DNA of 6,295 nucleotides, taken from NCBI GenBank assembly GCA_019348265.1, contig JAHWJV010000219.1:1-6295 (forward strand). Direction: 5' to 3'. Every line of letters begins with the position of its first letter. The stretch's first letter is position 1. This DNA is from Gemmatimonadota bacterium. Its GTDB lineage: Bacteria; Gemmatimonadota; Gemmatimonadetes; Longimicrobiales; Longimicrobiaceae. A program made the translations under genes and the position numbers. The notes below the pieces were generated by a model that was not told the origin of the DNA, ran no database searches, and was given only the letters and a program-made list of their open reading frames with translations. Below, piece by piece: positions 1-5,459 of the stretch.

Positions 1-944
1 GGGTCGACCCCGGCGAATGGCTCGTCCAGGAGCATGAACTTCGGCTGACCCACCAGCGCTCGCGTGATCTCCAGCCGTCGCCGCTCGCCGCCGGAGAGGG
101 AGTATGCCTTGGAGTGACGCAGATGCTTGATGCCGAGCTCGTCGAGTAGCTCTTCGAGGCGCCGGGACTGCTCCTTTTTCGAGAAGCGGAGCATCTGTAG
201 AATAGCGAGGACGTTCTGCTCGACGGTCAGCTTGCGGAAGATGGAGGGCTCCTGCGCCAGGTACCCGATCCCCTTCCGCGCGCGCCGGTACATCGGCACC
301 TCGGTGACGTCCTCCGCCCCGATGGCCACGCGCCCCGAATCGGGGGCGATGAGGCCTACCATCATGTAGAAGGTCGTCGTCTTCCCCGCGCCGTTAGGGC
401 CGAGCAACCCTACGATCTCGCCCTGGGAGACGCGGAGGCCGACGTCGTTCACGACCCGCCGCCTGCGATAGACCTTCACCAGGCTGGAGGCGCTCAGCGT
501 CTCGCCCTCCGGCGGCGGAGGGCCGTCGGTGCCGGCCGCACTCGCGGCCGGAGGCGGCGGCACCACGCGTTCACGGATCCGACCCTCGAGCTCGGGGCCG
601 AGCTCCGGGATGGCGGAGAGCAGCGCGGAGGCGAGCCGTACGGAGTCCTCTCGAAGCTCGACGAGGCTACGGCTGGCGAGCAGCGGCAGCACGTGAGTGC
701 GGACGTACTCCTCCGCTTCCGGCGTGGCGTGCGCGGTGACCTCCCAGGGAGGCAGGACGAGCCCCATGCCGACTTCCGCGTCGAGACCCAGGGCGACGTA
801 GGCATCGTGCATTCGCTCGACCAGCCTGGGCACCGGCACCCACTCCGCCGGGTCGCCGCGGATGGCCAATGCCCGCAGTGCCACCAGCGAGGAGAGATCG
901 CAGTGGTCCAGCCCCGGACTGGCACGCGAGTCGGCGTCAGTCAT
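1..944 (-). CDS. lptB: LptB, LPS-export ABC transporter ATPase with a long N-terminal extension (3' end outside window)
   Basis: This is the cytoplasmic ATPase that powers LPS extraction by LptB2FG. The reading frame is open from the ATG at 944 to the window edge (314 complete codons). The ATPase part starts near residue 149. Walker A GPNGAGKT is at 182-189 (K188), the Q-loop glutamine is Q231, and SIFRKLT (234-240) contains the Phe-Arg pair that in E. coli LptB contacts the LptF/G coupling helices. The ABC signature LSGGE is at 283-287, and Walker B FMLLDE (303-308) is followed by PFAGVD. The switch histidine and C-terminal part, about 80 residues by comparison with the 241-residue E. coli protein, lie beyond the window. 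The start shares ATGA with the lptA stop (4-nt overlap) and has a strong Shine-Dalgarno sequence 8 nt upstream, which supports the long form. Residues 1-148 are not part of normal LptB and are described separately. Family identity is certain; the true start is less so. Confidence 0.95.
   Translation of the reverse strand, partial: MTDADSRASPGLDHCDLSSLVALRALAIRGDPAEWVPVPRLVERMHDAYVALGLDAEVGMGLVLPPWEVTAHATPEAEEYVRTHVLPLLASRSLVELREDSVRLASALLSAIPELGPELEGRIRERVVPPPPAASAAGTDGPPPPEGETLSASSLVKVYRRRRVVNDVGLRVSQGEIVGLLGPNGAGKTTTFYMMVGLIAPDSGRVAIGAEDVTEVPMYRRARKGIGYLAQEPSIFRKLTVEQNVLAILQMLRFSKKEQSRRLEELLDELGIKHLRHSKAYSLSGGERRRLEITRALVGQPKFMLLDEPFAGVD
495..510 (-). promoter_or_regulatory. lptB: Possible internal ribosome binding site and CTG start within lptB
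   Basis: GGAGGG at 510-505 is followed after 7 nt by a CTG codon (497-495, residue L150). The CTG falls where E. coli LptB starts: TLSASSLVKVY here aligns with TLTAKNLAKAY there. Initiation here would give a normal-sized LptB lacking the extension. CTG starts are rare, and GGAGGG is also simply Pro-Glu-Gly coding in this linker, so chance is quite possible. Confidence 0.25.
501..560 (-). other. lptB: Pro/Ala/Gly-rich linker in LptB (residues about 129-148)
   Basis: A low-complexity segment with PPPPAASAAG followed by DGPPPPEGE joins the N-terminal domain to the ATPase core. Such linkers are typical between independently folded domains, which supports a true two-domain protein. It ends one or two residues before the point where E. 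coli LptB begins. Confidence 0.6.
561..944 (-). other. Unrecognised N-terminal domain of the LptB protein (residues about 1-128)
   Basis: These residues precede the ATPase in the same uninterrupted frame and match no LptB feature I know. By eye the segment looks mostly helical: a helix around VALRALAIRG, a second around PRLVERMHDAYVALG, a third around EAEEYVRTHVLPLLASR, a strand-like SLVELRED, and final helices ending at RIRERVV. The order helix-helix-helix-hairpin is loosely like a winged helix, but that is only an impression. No transmembrane segment, signal peptide or Cys cluster is visible. It could be a regulatory or protein-interaction domain, or a formerly separate small gene between lptA and lptB that became fused. 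No function is assigned. Confidence 0.6.
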
Positions 945-2470
945 GGCGTACTCCCTCCCCCGCCAGCGATCGGTGCCGCAGCGTCCGTGGCGGTCGGACT
1001 CTCCGGCGCGGCCGCTGGTGGAGCCGGATCAAGGTAGATCCCGCGCCGCACCCCATGAAGCTCCGCCACGTCCACCTCGCCCGCCGCGAAGGTAAGCGTG
1101 ATCGCGTCGGCGGATACGAAGTTCACGGCGCGACGGCCCGAGGGCTGCTCTGCGGCGTTGCCGGCCGGCTCGGCTCTCGCGCTGTCGCGCTCGAGGCGGT
1201 AGAGCGCCAGCGCGGTGCCGCGCGCGACGATCCGCTGCAGCTCCACCGCGCTGTCCGCGGCCTCCGTCGGGGCGGGCGCGGTCGCGGAGTCCCCGCGAGC
1301 GAAGTGGCCGATTATGGTGTCTCCCGAGATCCAGTCGGAGGCGATCAGCGAAGGGGCTTCCGCCGTGGCGGTATCGGCGGAGCCGGCGGCGGGGGCCGAC
1401 GCCGTGGTGTCGACCGTCTCACCGCGTGCGCGGCCGACCGCCGTAACCCGCTCCAGCTGTCGGCCCGGGGCGATCGCTTCGATCGAGTCGCCCACCAGGC
1501 GGAACGTCTTCGTCTCGCCGCGTGCCCGCCCGATGGCATTAACGCGCTCCAGCTCCTGCTTCGGAGTCACCGCAATGATCGAGTCGGCCTCCAGTCGGAA
1601 CGACTTCGTGACCGCGAGCGGCCGCGACGCGGGTGCGGACGAGTCGCTGCGCGCGACCGTCCGCTCGACGAGCTCTTCGCGGAAGAAGAGCTGTACGTCG
1701 GGCGCAGTGACCCGCATGTCCGTCGCCTCCAGAACGGCGTCACCGCGCGAGCGGACTTCCTGCAGCGCGCCCTTCTCCAGCTCCGCCACGATCGTGTCAC
1801 CACTGAGCACGTTGTCCTTGCCTTTCACCACCGCCTTGCCGCGCAGCCCCAACGTCTCGGTTCCTCCCTGGTAACGCGCCTCGTCCGCGGTCGCATTCAG
1901 ATCCGGCCGGGTGATCACCACGGAGCCGAATGCCGTCAGATTGTCGCTGCCGACGACGTTGAGCCGGTCCGCGTCGATCTCGAGCGGCGCGTCGGACCGG
2001 GCCGTGTCACGAGGCATCAGCGTGAGGTGCGGGCGGCTGCCGGCGTTCACCTGTGGCTCGGGGCGCTCCGGCGTCGTGGCGAAGTACTCCAGCTCGGGAC
2101 CGCGGATCGTGGTTCCCTCCGCGATGTTCGTGAACACCACGTTGCCGGTCGCGTACAGGCGGCGCGTGATGCTCGTATACGTGGCCTGGTCGGACGTCAG
2201 GGTCCGCTGGGCATCGCGATAATCGACCTTCCCGACCAGGAAGAGCTCGCGGGTCAGTCGGTTCAGCGTGCCCTGATTGGCGCGAAGTTCCGCTCCGTTC
2301 ACGCACCGGATCAGGAAGGGTCCCTGTACGGTGGCTATGTCCCCGGCGCCCTGATACACCTCTTCCACCTCCGGCAGATCGACGGGGTTACACTCGCTCG
2401 TCTGGGCAGCCGCGGGAGATGCCGCGGCCAGCGCAAACGGGAGGAGCAGGAAGAGGACGCGTCTGATCAT
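941..2470 (-). CDS. lptA: LptA/OstA-type periplasmic LPS transport protein, unusually long (509 aa)
   Basis: LptA forms the periplasmic beta-jellyroll bridge that carries LPS from LptC to LptD. The N-terminus MIRRVLFLLLPFALAAASP is a signal peptide, likely cut after A22 (AAA|Q). Residues about 30-130 form a typical OstA domain, with ELFLVGKVDYRD, LTSDQATY, RRLYATGNVVF and GTTIRGPELEYF. A long series of related beta-strand units follows, including LEIDADRL (163-170), NVLSGDTIVAEL (220-231), two adjacent near-copies at 289-352, WISGDTIIGHF (380-390) and a last unit around FVSADAITLTF (451-461). The C-terminal 30 residues are Ala/Pro/Gly-rich. The mature protein shows only two cysteines, C27 and C56, which could form a disulfide. 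E. coli LptA is 185 aa. The ATG overlaps the lptC stop by 1 nt (TGATG) and has no Shine-Dalgarno sequence in front (pyrimidine-rich), suggesting reinitiation after lptC. It could instead be called an OstA-like protein of uncertain exact role; its place between lptC and lptB favours LptA. Confidence 0.88.
   Translation of the reverse strand: MIRRVLFLLLPFALAAASPAAAQTSECNPVDLPEVEEVYQGAGDIATVQGPFLIRCVNGAELRANQGTLNRLTRELFLVGKVDYRDAQRTLTSDQATYTSITRRLYATGNVVFTNIAEGTTIRGPELEYFATTPERPEPQVNAGSRPHLTLMPRDTARSDAPLEIDADRLNVVGSDNLTAFGSVVITRPDLNATADEARYQGGTETLGLRGKAVVKGKDNVLSGDTIVAELEKGALQEVRSRGDAVLEATDMRVTAPDVQLFFREELVERTVARSDSSAPASRPLAVTKSFRLEADSIIAVTPKQELERVNAIGRARGETKTFRLVGDSIEAIAPGRQLERVTAVGRARGETVDTTASAPAAGSADTATAEAPSLIASDWISGDTIIGHFARGDSATAPAPTEAADSAVELQRIVARGTALALYRLERDSARAEPAGNAAEQPSGRRAVNFVSADAITLTFAAGEVDVAELHGVRRGIYLDPAPPAAAPESPTATDAAAPIAGGGGSTP
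953..958 (-). promoter_or_regulatory. lptB: Ribosome binding site of lptB
   Basis: GGAGGG lies 8 nt upstream of the lptB ATG at 944. The same bases encode part of the Gly-rich C-terminal tail of LptA (GGGGSTP), so the end of lptA doubles as the lptB ribosome binding site. With the ATGA stop/start overlap this supports 944 as a genuine start. Confidence 0.8.
1415..1606 (-). repeat. lptA: Tandem duplication of a 32-codon unit in lptA
   Basis: Residues 289-320 and 321-352 are adjacent copies of a unit of pattern K(S/T)FRL..DSI.A, then P, then LERV.A.GRARGET. By hand 21 of 32 residues are identical. The DNA (1511-1606 and 1415-1510) is also clearly similar, so this is a real duplication of one beta-jellyroll turn or pair of turns, not just family similarity. 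More diverged relatives of the unit lie on both sides. Confidence 0.9.
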
Positions 2471-3036
2471 CAGAAGGAGAAATCCGAATCTTCACCCGGT
2501 AGTCCGCCGGTCGTCTCCGCGTTCGTCACGTTCCAGGTGCTGAACTTCCCGTCCGATCTGAACCGGGATCCGCGAGTGGTCCGCCCGGCGTGCGTCATCA
2601 CGAACGGCTGGTCGCTCCAGAGCTCGTCCGTCCTCACCTGGTAACTGAGCTGGTCCGTCTCGATGCGCCGGTCGCCATCAGCGCCTTTGGCGACGAGCAC
2701 GACCTCCTCCTGGGCGACGAACAGCCCGCCAGCGGGATCGTACTCGCCCTTCTTCGAGGTGAGAGTGCCCGACTGGGTTCCGTTTTCGTTGAAGAAGGAC
2801 AGCTTCACACCGGTGATGAAGAGCGTCTCGCTCCCTGCGTGAAGATACGCACTGTCGCCGTCCAGCACCGAGCTGCGGATCCCGTTTTTGGTGATGACAT
2901 GGTGCACCCCGAAGAAGGTCCGGTCGGCGATCAGGCTGTCCGTGTTCGCGATCGCCGAGGGCGTGGTGGAGCTCTGCTGACACCCGCCGAGGAGGCAGAG
3001 CACGAGCGATGACAGGCGAAACGTCGAGTTCATCAT
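2470..3036 (-). CDS. lptC: LptC, periplasmic LPS-export protein, predicted lipoprotein (188 aa)
   Basis: LptC receives LPS from LptB2FG and passes it to LptA. I chose the first of two consecutive ATGs (3036). The N-terminus MMNSTFRLSSLVLCLLGGCQ is a lipoprotein signal with lipobox LGGC (C19). The body matches the LptC family: GVKLSFFNENG (76-86), TLTSKKGEYD, VAQEEVVLVAKG, IETDQLSYQVRTDELWSD (125-142) and a terminal TTRGSRFRSDGKF. Length is close to E. coli LptC (191 aa), but that protein is held by a plain N-terminal transmembrane helix rather than a lipid. It starts 11 nt after the kdsD stop with no evident Shine-Dalgarno sequence, and its stop overlaps the lptA ATG by 1 nt. The residue after the lipobox Cys is Gln, not Asp, so the enterobacterial +2 rule would not predict inner-membrane retention; that rule does not hold in all phyla. 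The open frame extends upstream to 3354, but that part overlaps kdsD and is Arg-rich shadow sequence. Confidence 0.9.
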   Translation of the reverse strand: MMNSTFRLSSLVLCLLGGCQQSSTTPSAIANTDSLIADRTFFGVHHVITKNGIRSSVLDGDSAYLHAGSETLFITGVKLSFFNENGTQSGTLTSKKGEYDPAGGLFVAQEEVVLVAKGADGDRRIETDQLSYQVRTDELWSDQPFVMTHAGRTTRGSRFRSDGKFSTWNVTNAETTGGLPGEDSDFSF

Positions 3037-3043
3037 TTTATGG

Positions 3044-3061
3044 CTGGCTATATCGCGCCAG
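3044..3061 (-). repeat. Small inverted repeat spanning the kdsD stop, upstream of lptC
   Basis: CTGGC and GCCAG flank an 8-nt AT-rich loop (GCGATATA) that includes the first base of the TAG stop of kdsD. A weak RNA hairpin could form 7 nt before the lptC ATG. There is no U-run after it, so it is not a normal terminator. At 5 bp it may be chance. Confidence 0.25.
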
Positions 3062-4058
3062 CGCGCATCAGGTCGTGAAGATGGACCATCCCGATCACGC
3101 GCGACCCGTGGTCCAACACGGGCAGAGCCATCACTCCGGCGCGTTCCATGGTACCGGCCGCGGTCGCGGCGAGCTCGTCTGCCGAGGCCGTACGCGGGGA
3201 CCGTGTCATCACCGTATCCACTCTGACCGAAAAGAAAGCTTCTTCGCGTTCCATCAGCCTGGTCAGGTCGCCGGAGGTGACCACACCGAGTAGCGACCCG
3301 GCCTCGTCCACCACGGCGACGGTACCACGCTTCTCCGCCAGTAGGACCAGGCATTCACGCATGCTTGCGTGCGGTGGCAGCAGCGGCACATCGGTGGTCA
3401 CCATCACTTCGGCAACCCGGAGCAGGAGCTTGCGGCCCAGTGCTCCCGCCGGGTGCAGGCGGGCGAAGTCCTCGCGCCCGAAGCCGCGTCCCTCCAGAAG
3501 CGCCACCGCGAGTGCGTCGCCGAGCGCCAGCGCCGCGGTCGTGGAGGACGTCGGCGCGAGATCATGCGGGCACGCTTCCTCGCCGACGGTGCACGCCAGA
3601 ACGACGGAAGCATTGCGCGCCAGCGTCGAGTCCGTGCGCGCGGTGATCGCCACGATCCGTACCCCCATTCGGCCGAAAAATTCCACCATCCCGCGTAGCT
3701 CCTCGGTTTCCCCGCTCTTCGAGAGCAGCAGCGCGACATCCTCGCGTCCCACGATCCCGAGGTCTCCATGAAGCGCCTCCACCGGGTGGAGAAAGATCGC
3801 CGCGGTTCCCGTGGAAGTGAGCGTCGCCGCGATCTTGCGCGCGACGATCCCCGACTTCCCTACCCCGGAGACGATCACTCGGCCGCTCGACTCGAGAATC
3901 GTCCGCACCGCGGCGACGAAGGAGTCGTCGAGCTGAGTCTCCATCGCCGCGACGGCCGCGGCTTCCAGCCGGAGCACGCGGCGCCCGGCCTCGAGGATCT
4001 CAGCCGCGCTGCGGGCGCGCTCGGCGGCGGCTGAGGCAGTGCTCAGCGCGCGAATCAC
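3048..4058 (-). CDS. kdsD: KdsD, arabinose-5-phosphate isomerase (KpsF/GutQ family), 336 aa
   Basis: This enzyme interconverts ribulose-5-phosphate and arabinose-5-phosphate, the first committed step of Kdo synthesis, in the cytoplasm. An N-terminal SIS domain (about 30-210) carries GVGKSG (65-70), HPVEALHGDLG (91-101), SKSGETEE (113-120), EEACP (160-164), APTSSTT (168-174) and HPAGALGRK (202-210). K68, E117, E161 and H202 match the lysine, two glutamates and histidine considered catalytic in E. coli KdsD. Two CBS domains follow (about 216-270 and 281-336), ending HLHDLMRAGAI much like E. coli HMHDLLRAG. The start is GTG at 4058: it overlaps the kdsC stop as GTGA (4 nt) and has GGGAG 8 nt upstream. 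An ATG at 4106 in the same frame would add 16 residues inside kdsC and is less likely. Length fits E. coli KdsD (328 aa). Confidence 0.95.
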   Translation of the reverse strand: MIRALSTASAAAERARSAAEILEAGRRVLRLEAAAVAAMETQLDDSFVAAVRTILESSGRVIVSGVGKSGIVARKIAATLTSTGTAAIFLHPVEALHGDLGIVGREDVALLLSKSGETEELRGMVEFFGRMGVRIVAITARTDSTLARNASVVLACTVGEEACPHDLAPTSSTTAALALGDALAVALLEGRGFGREDFARLHPAGALGRKLLLRVAEVMVTTDVPLLPPHASMRECLVLLAEKRGTVAVVDEAGSLLGVVTSGDLTRLMEREEAFFSVRVDTVMTRSPRTASADELAATAAGTMERAGVMALPVLDHGSRVIGMVHLHDLMRAGAI

Positions 4059-4630
4059 GAGGCAAGCTCCCGCTCGGCGACATAGCTGTCGACGCGGCCG
4101 CTCCACTCGCCGCGCGCGTGCAAAAGCGCTTCGGCGAACTCCCGCACAGCGCCATGGCCGCCACGGCGAGTCGCTACCCAGTGGGCCAGCGCCCGCACCT
4201 CGGGCACCGCGTTCGCGACCGCGGCCGCGAGCCCCACCCGACGCAGGACGGGGATGTCGGCGATGTCGTCGGACACGAAGGCCACCTCGTTCCAGTCAAC
4301 GCCCACCCGCTCCATCAGCGAGATCACGATCGGGAGCTTGTTCGCGCCCGCGTCCTGGTGGCATTCCGAGATCTGGAGCTCTTCCGCGCGCAGGCGCACG
4401 GAAACCGACTCGCGCCCGCTGACGATCGCTACCTGGAGCCCGGCGTCCTGGAGCAGCCGGACTCCGAGGCCGTCCGTGATCTCGTAGCGCTTCATCTCCA
4501 CCTTCTCACCTGACCCGCTCGCCCCCAGATAGATCCCGCCGTCGGTAAGGACGCCGTCGACGTCCAGCACGACCAGCCGCACCGCGGACGCCCTCTGCGG
4601 CGTGATTCGCCGTCGGGCGAGGTTAGCCAC
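4055..4630 (-). CDS. kdsC: KdsC, Kdo-8-phosphate phosphatase (HAD family), 191 aa
   Basis: KdsC hydrolyses Kdo-8-phosphate to Kdo and phosphate. HAD motif I is DVDGVLTDG (23-31, nucleophile D23 and D25). Motif II is SGR (71-73) and the conserved lysine lies in NKL (K98). The acidic metal-binding motif is SDDIAD (120-125). Near the end, GGHGAVREFAEALL corresponds to E. coli GGRGAVREVCDLLL, the loop that reaches a neighbouring subunit of the tetramer. There is no large cap domain, as expected for this family; E. coli KdsC is 188 aa. I chose GTG at 4630, which overlaps the kdsA stop by 8 nt and keeps the usual short N-terminal segment, but it has no good Shine-Dalgarno sequence. A GTG at 4582 has GAGGG 8 nt upstream and would give a 175-aa protein starting at the first beta strand, so the start is uncertain. 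The frame continues upstream to 4822 only as Arg/Ser-rich shadow of kdsA. Confidence 0.93.
   Translation of the reverse strand: MANLARRRITPQRASAVRLVVLDVDGVLTDGGIYLGASGSGEKVEMKRYEITDGLGVRLLQDAGLQVAIVSGRESVSVRLRAEELQISECHQDAGANKLPIVISLMERVGVDWNEVAFVSDDIADIPVLRRVGLAAAVANAVPEVRALAHWVATRRGGHGAVREFAEALLHARGEWSGRVDSYVAERELAS
4067..4071 (-). promoter_or_regulatory. kdsD: Ribosome binding site deciding the kdsD GTG start
   Basis: GGGAG lies 8 nt upstream of the GTG at 4058, inside the last codons of kdsC. Together with the GTGA overlap it favours this GTG over the upstream in-frame ATG at 4106. Confidence 0.65.
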
Positions 4631-5459
4631 GGAGAACCGGCGCCCGCACCGCCGAACGGATCGCGAGCACCTCCTGGAGGAGCGGAGCGAGGCGGTCCAG
4701 GGGGAGCATGTTCGTCGCGTCGGACGGGGCGCGGCTCGGCTCCGGGTGCACCTCCAGGAAGAGCGCGTCGACACCCGCGCCCATCGCCGCGCGGACCAGC
4801 GTCGGGATGAAGCGGGGCTCACCCCCGCTCACACCGGGGCCAGCGCCGGGCCGCTGCACGGAATGGGTGCCGTCGAATACCACCGGCGCAGCACAGCTCT
4901 CGCGCATCAGTTCGAAGGAGCGCATGTCCACGACCAGGTTCCCATAGCCGAAGAAGGTCCCGCGCTCGGTCACCGCGATCCCACCCGCGCCACCCGAGCG
5001 GAGCTTCTCCGCCGCGCCGCGCATTTCCTCCGGCGCCATCCACTGCCCCTTCTTCACGTTCACCGGCCTCCCCGTGGCGCCCGCGGAGAGCAGCAGATCC
5101 GTCTGTCTGCAGAGAAACGCCGGGATCTGCAGCACGTCCACCACTTCGCCGACAGCCGCGCATTGCGCAGGGTCGTGTACGTCCGTGAGCACCGGCAGGC
5201 CGGTCTCCCGGCGCACGTGCTCCAGCTTCCGCAGCCCTTCGTCCACACCGGGTCCTCGCGCAGACCCCCCCGAAGAGCGGTTCGCCTTGTCGAACGACGC
5301 CTTGAAGAGGATCGGCAGCGACAGCTCGTCCGAGAGCCGCGCCAGCGCGGTACCGATCTCGAGGTTCAGCGCGTCGTCCTCGAGCACACACGGTCCGGCG
5401 ATCAAAAAGAACTCGCCTTCCGGCGCGAACAGGCGCGAAACCGGCGAGCCCGCACCCAT
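4623..5459 (-). CDS. kdsA: KdsA, Kdo-8-phosphate synthase, metal-dependent type (278 aa)
   Basis: KdsA condenses phosphoenolpyruvate with arabinose-5-phosphate to give Kdo-8-phosphate. The TIM-barrel family motifs are all present: FFLIAGPCVLED (17-28), FKASFDKANRSS (52-63), RGPGVDEGL, TDVHDP (92-97), QIPAFLCRQTDLL, NVKKGQ (134-139), ERGTFFGYGNLVVDMRSF and FDGTHSVQRPG (195-205). C24, H199, E236 (LEVHPEP) and D247 (SDATN) are spaced like the metal ligands C11, H185, E222 and D233 of Aquifex aeolicus KdsA. The E. coli enzyme has Asn at the Cys position and needs no metal, so this one should be metal-dependent. Length fits E. coli KdsA (284 aa). The ATG at 5459 overlaps the stop of the upstream ORF by 1 nt (TGATG), with GGGAAG about 10 nt ahead as a modest ribosome binding site. 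The frame upstream to 5603 is shadow of the preceding gene. Confidence 0.95.
   Translation of the reverse strand: MGAGSPVSRLFAPEGEFFLIAGPCVLEDDALNLEIGTALARLSDELSLPILFKASFDKANRSSGGSARGPGVDEGLRKLEHVRRETGLPVLTDVHDPAQCAAVGEVVDVLQIPAFLCRQTDLLLSAGATGRPVNVKKGQWMAPEEMRGAAEKLRSGGAGGIAVTERGTFFGYGNLVVDMRSFELMRESCAAPVVFDGTHSVQRPGAGPGVSGGEPRFIPTLVRAAMGAGVDALFLEVHPEPSRAPSDATNMLPLDRLAPLLQEVLAIRSAVRAPVLRG

Noticed and set aside
127..369. Plus-strand 80-codon frame opposite lptB
   Set aside because: It is a Ser/Arg-rich antisense shadow of the Walker A to signature region.
494..925. Minus-strand 143-codon frame overlapping lptB
   Set aside because: It is a shifted-frame shadow with Arg/Ser-rich low-complexity content. 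The overlapping frame from 944 continues directly into the ATPase.
869..2644. Long plus-strand open frame of 591 codons across lptA and lptC
   Set aside because: It lies opposite well-supported genes, is very Arg/Gly-rich and has no recognisable domain. Long antisense frames are expected in GC-rich DNA.
3037..3354. Upstream extension of the lptC frame to an ATG at 3354
   Set aside because: It would overlap kdsD by about 300 nt, is Arg/Gly-rich, and would bury the lipoprotein signal peptide inside the protein.
4059..4106. Upstream ATG for kdsD
   Set aside because: It needs a 52-nt overlap with kdsC and adds 16 residues with no family match. The GTG at 4058 has a ribosome binding site and a 4-nt overlap.
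4631..4822. Upstream extension of the kdsC frame
   Set aside because: It is Arg/Ser-rich shadow of the kdsA coding sequence, with no homology to KdsC.
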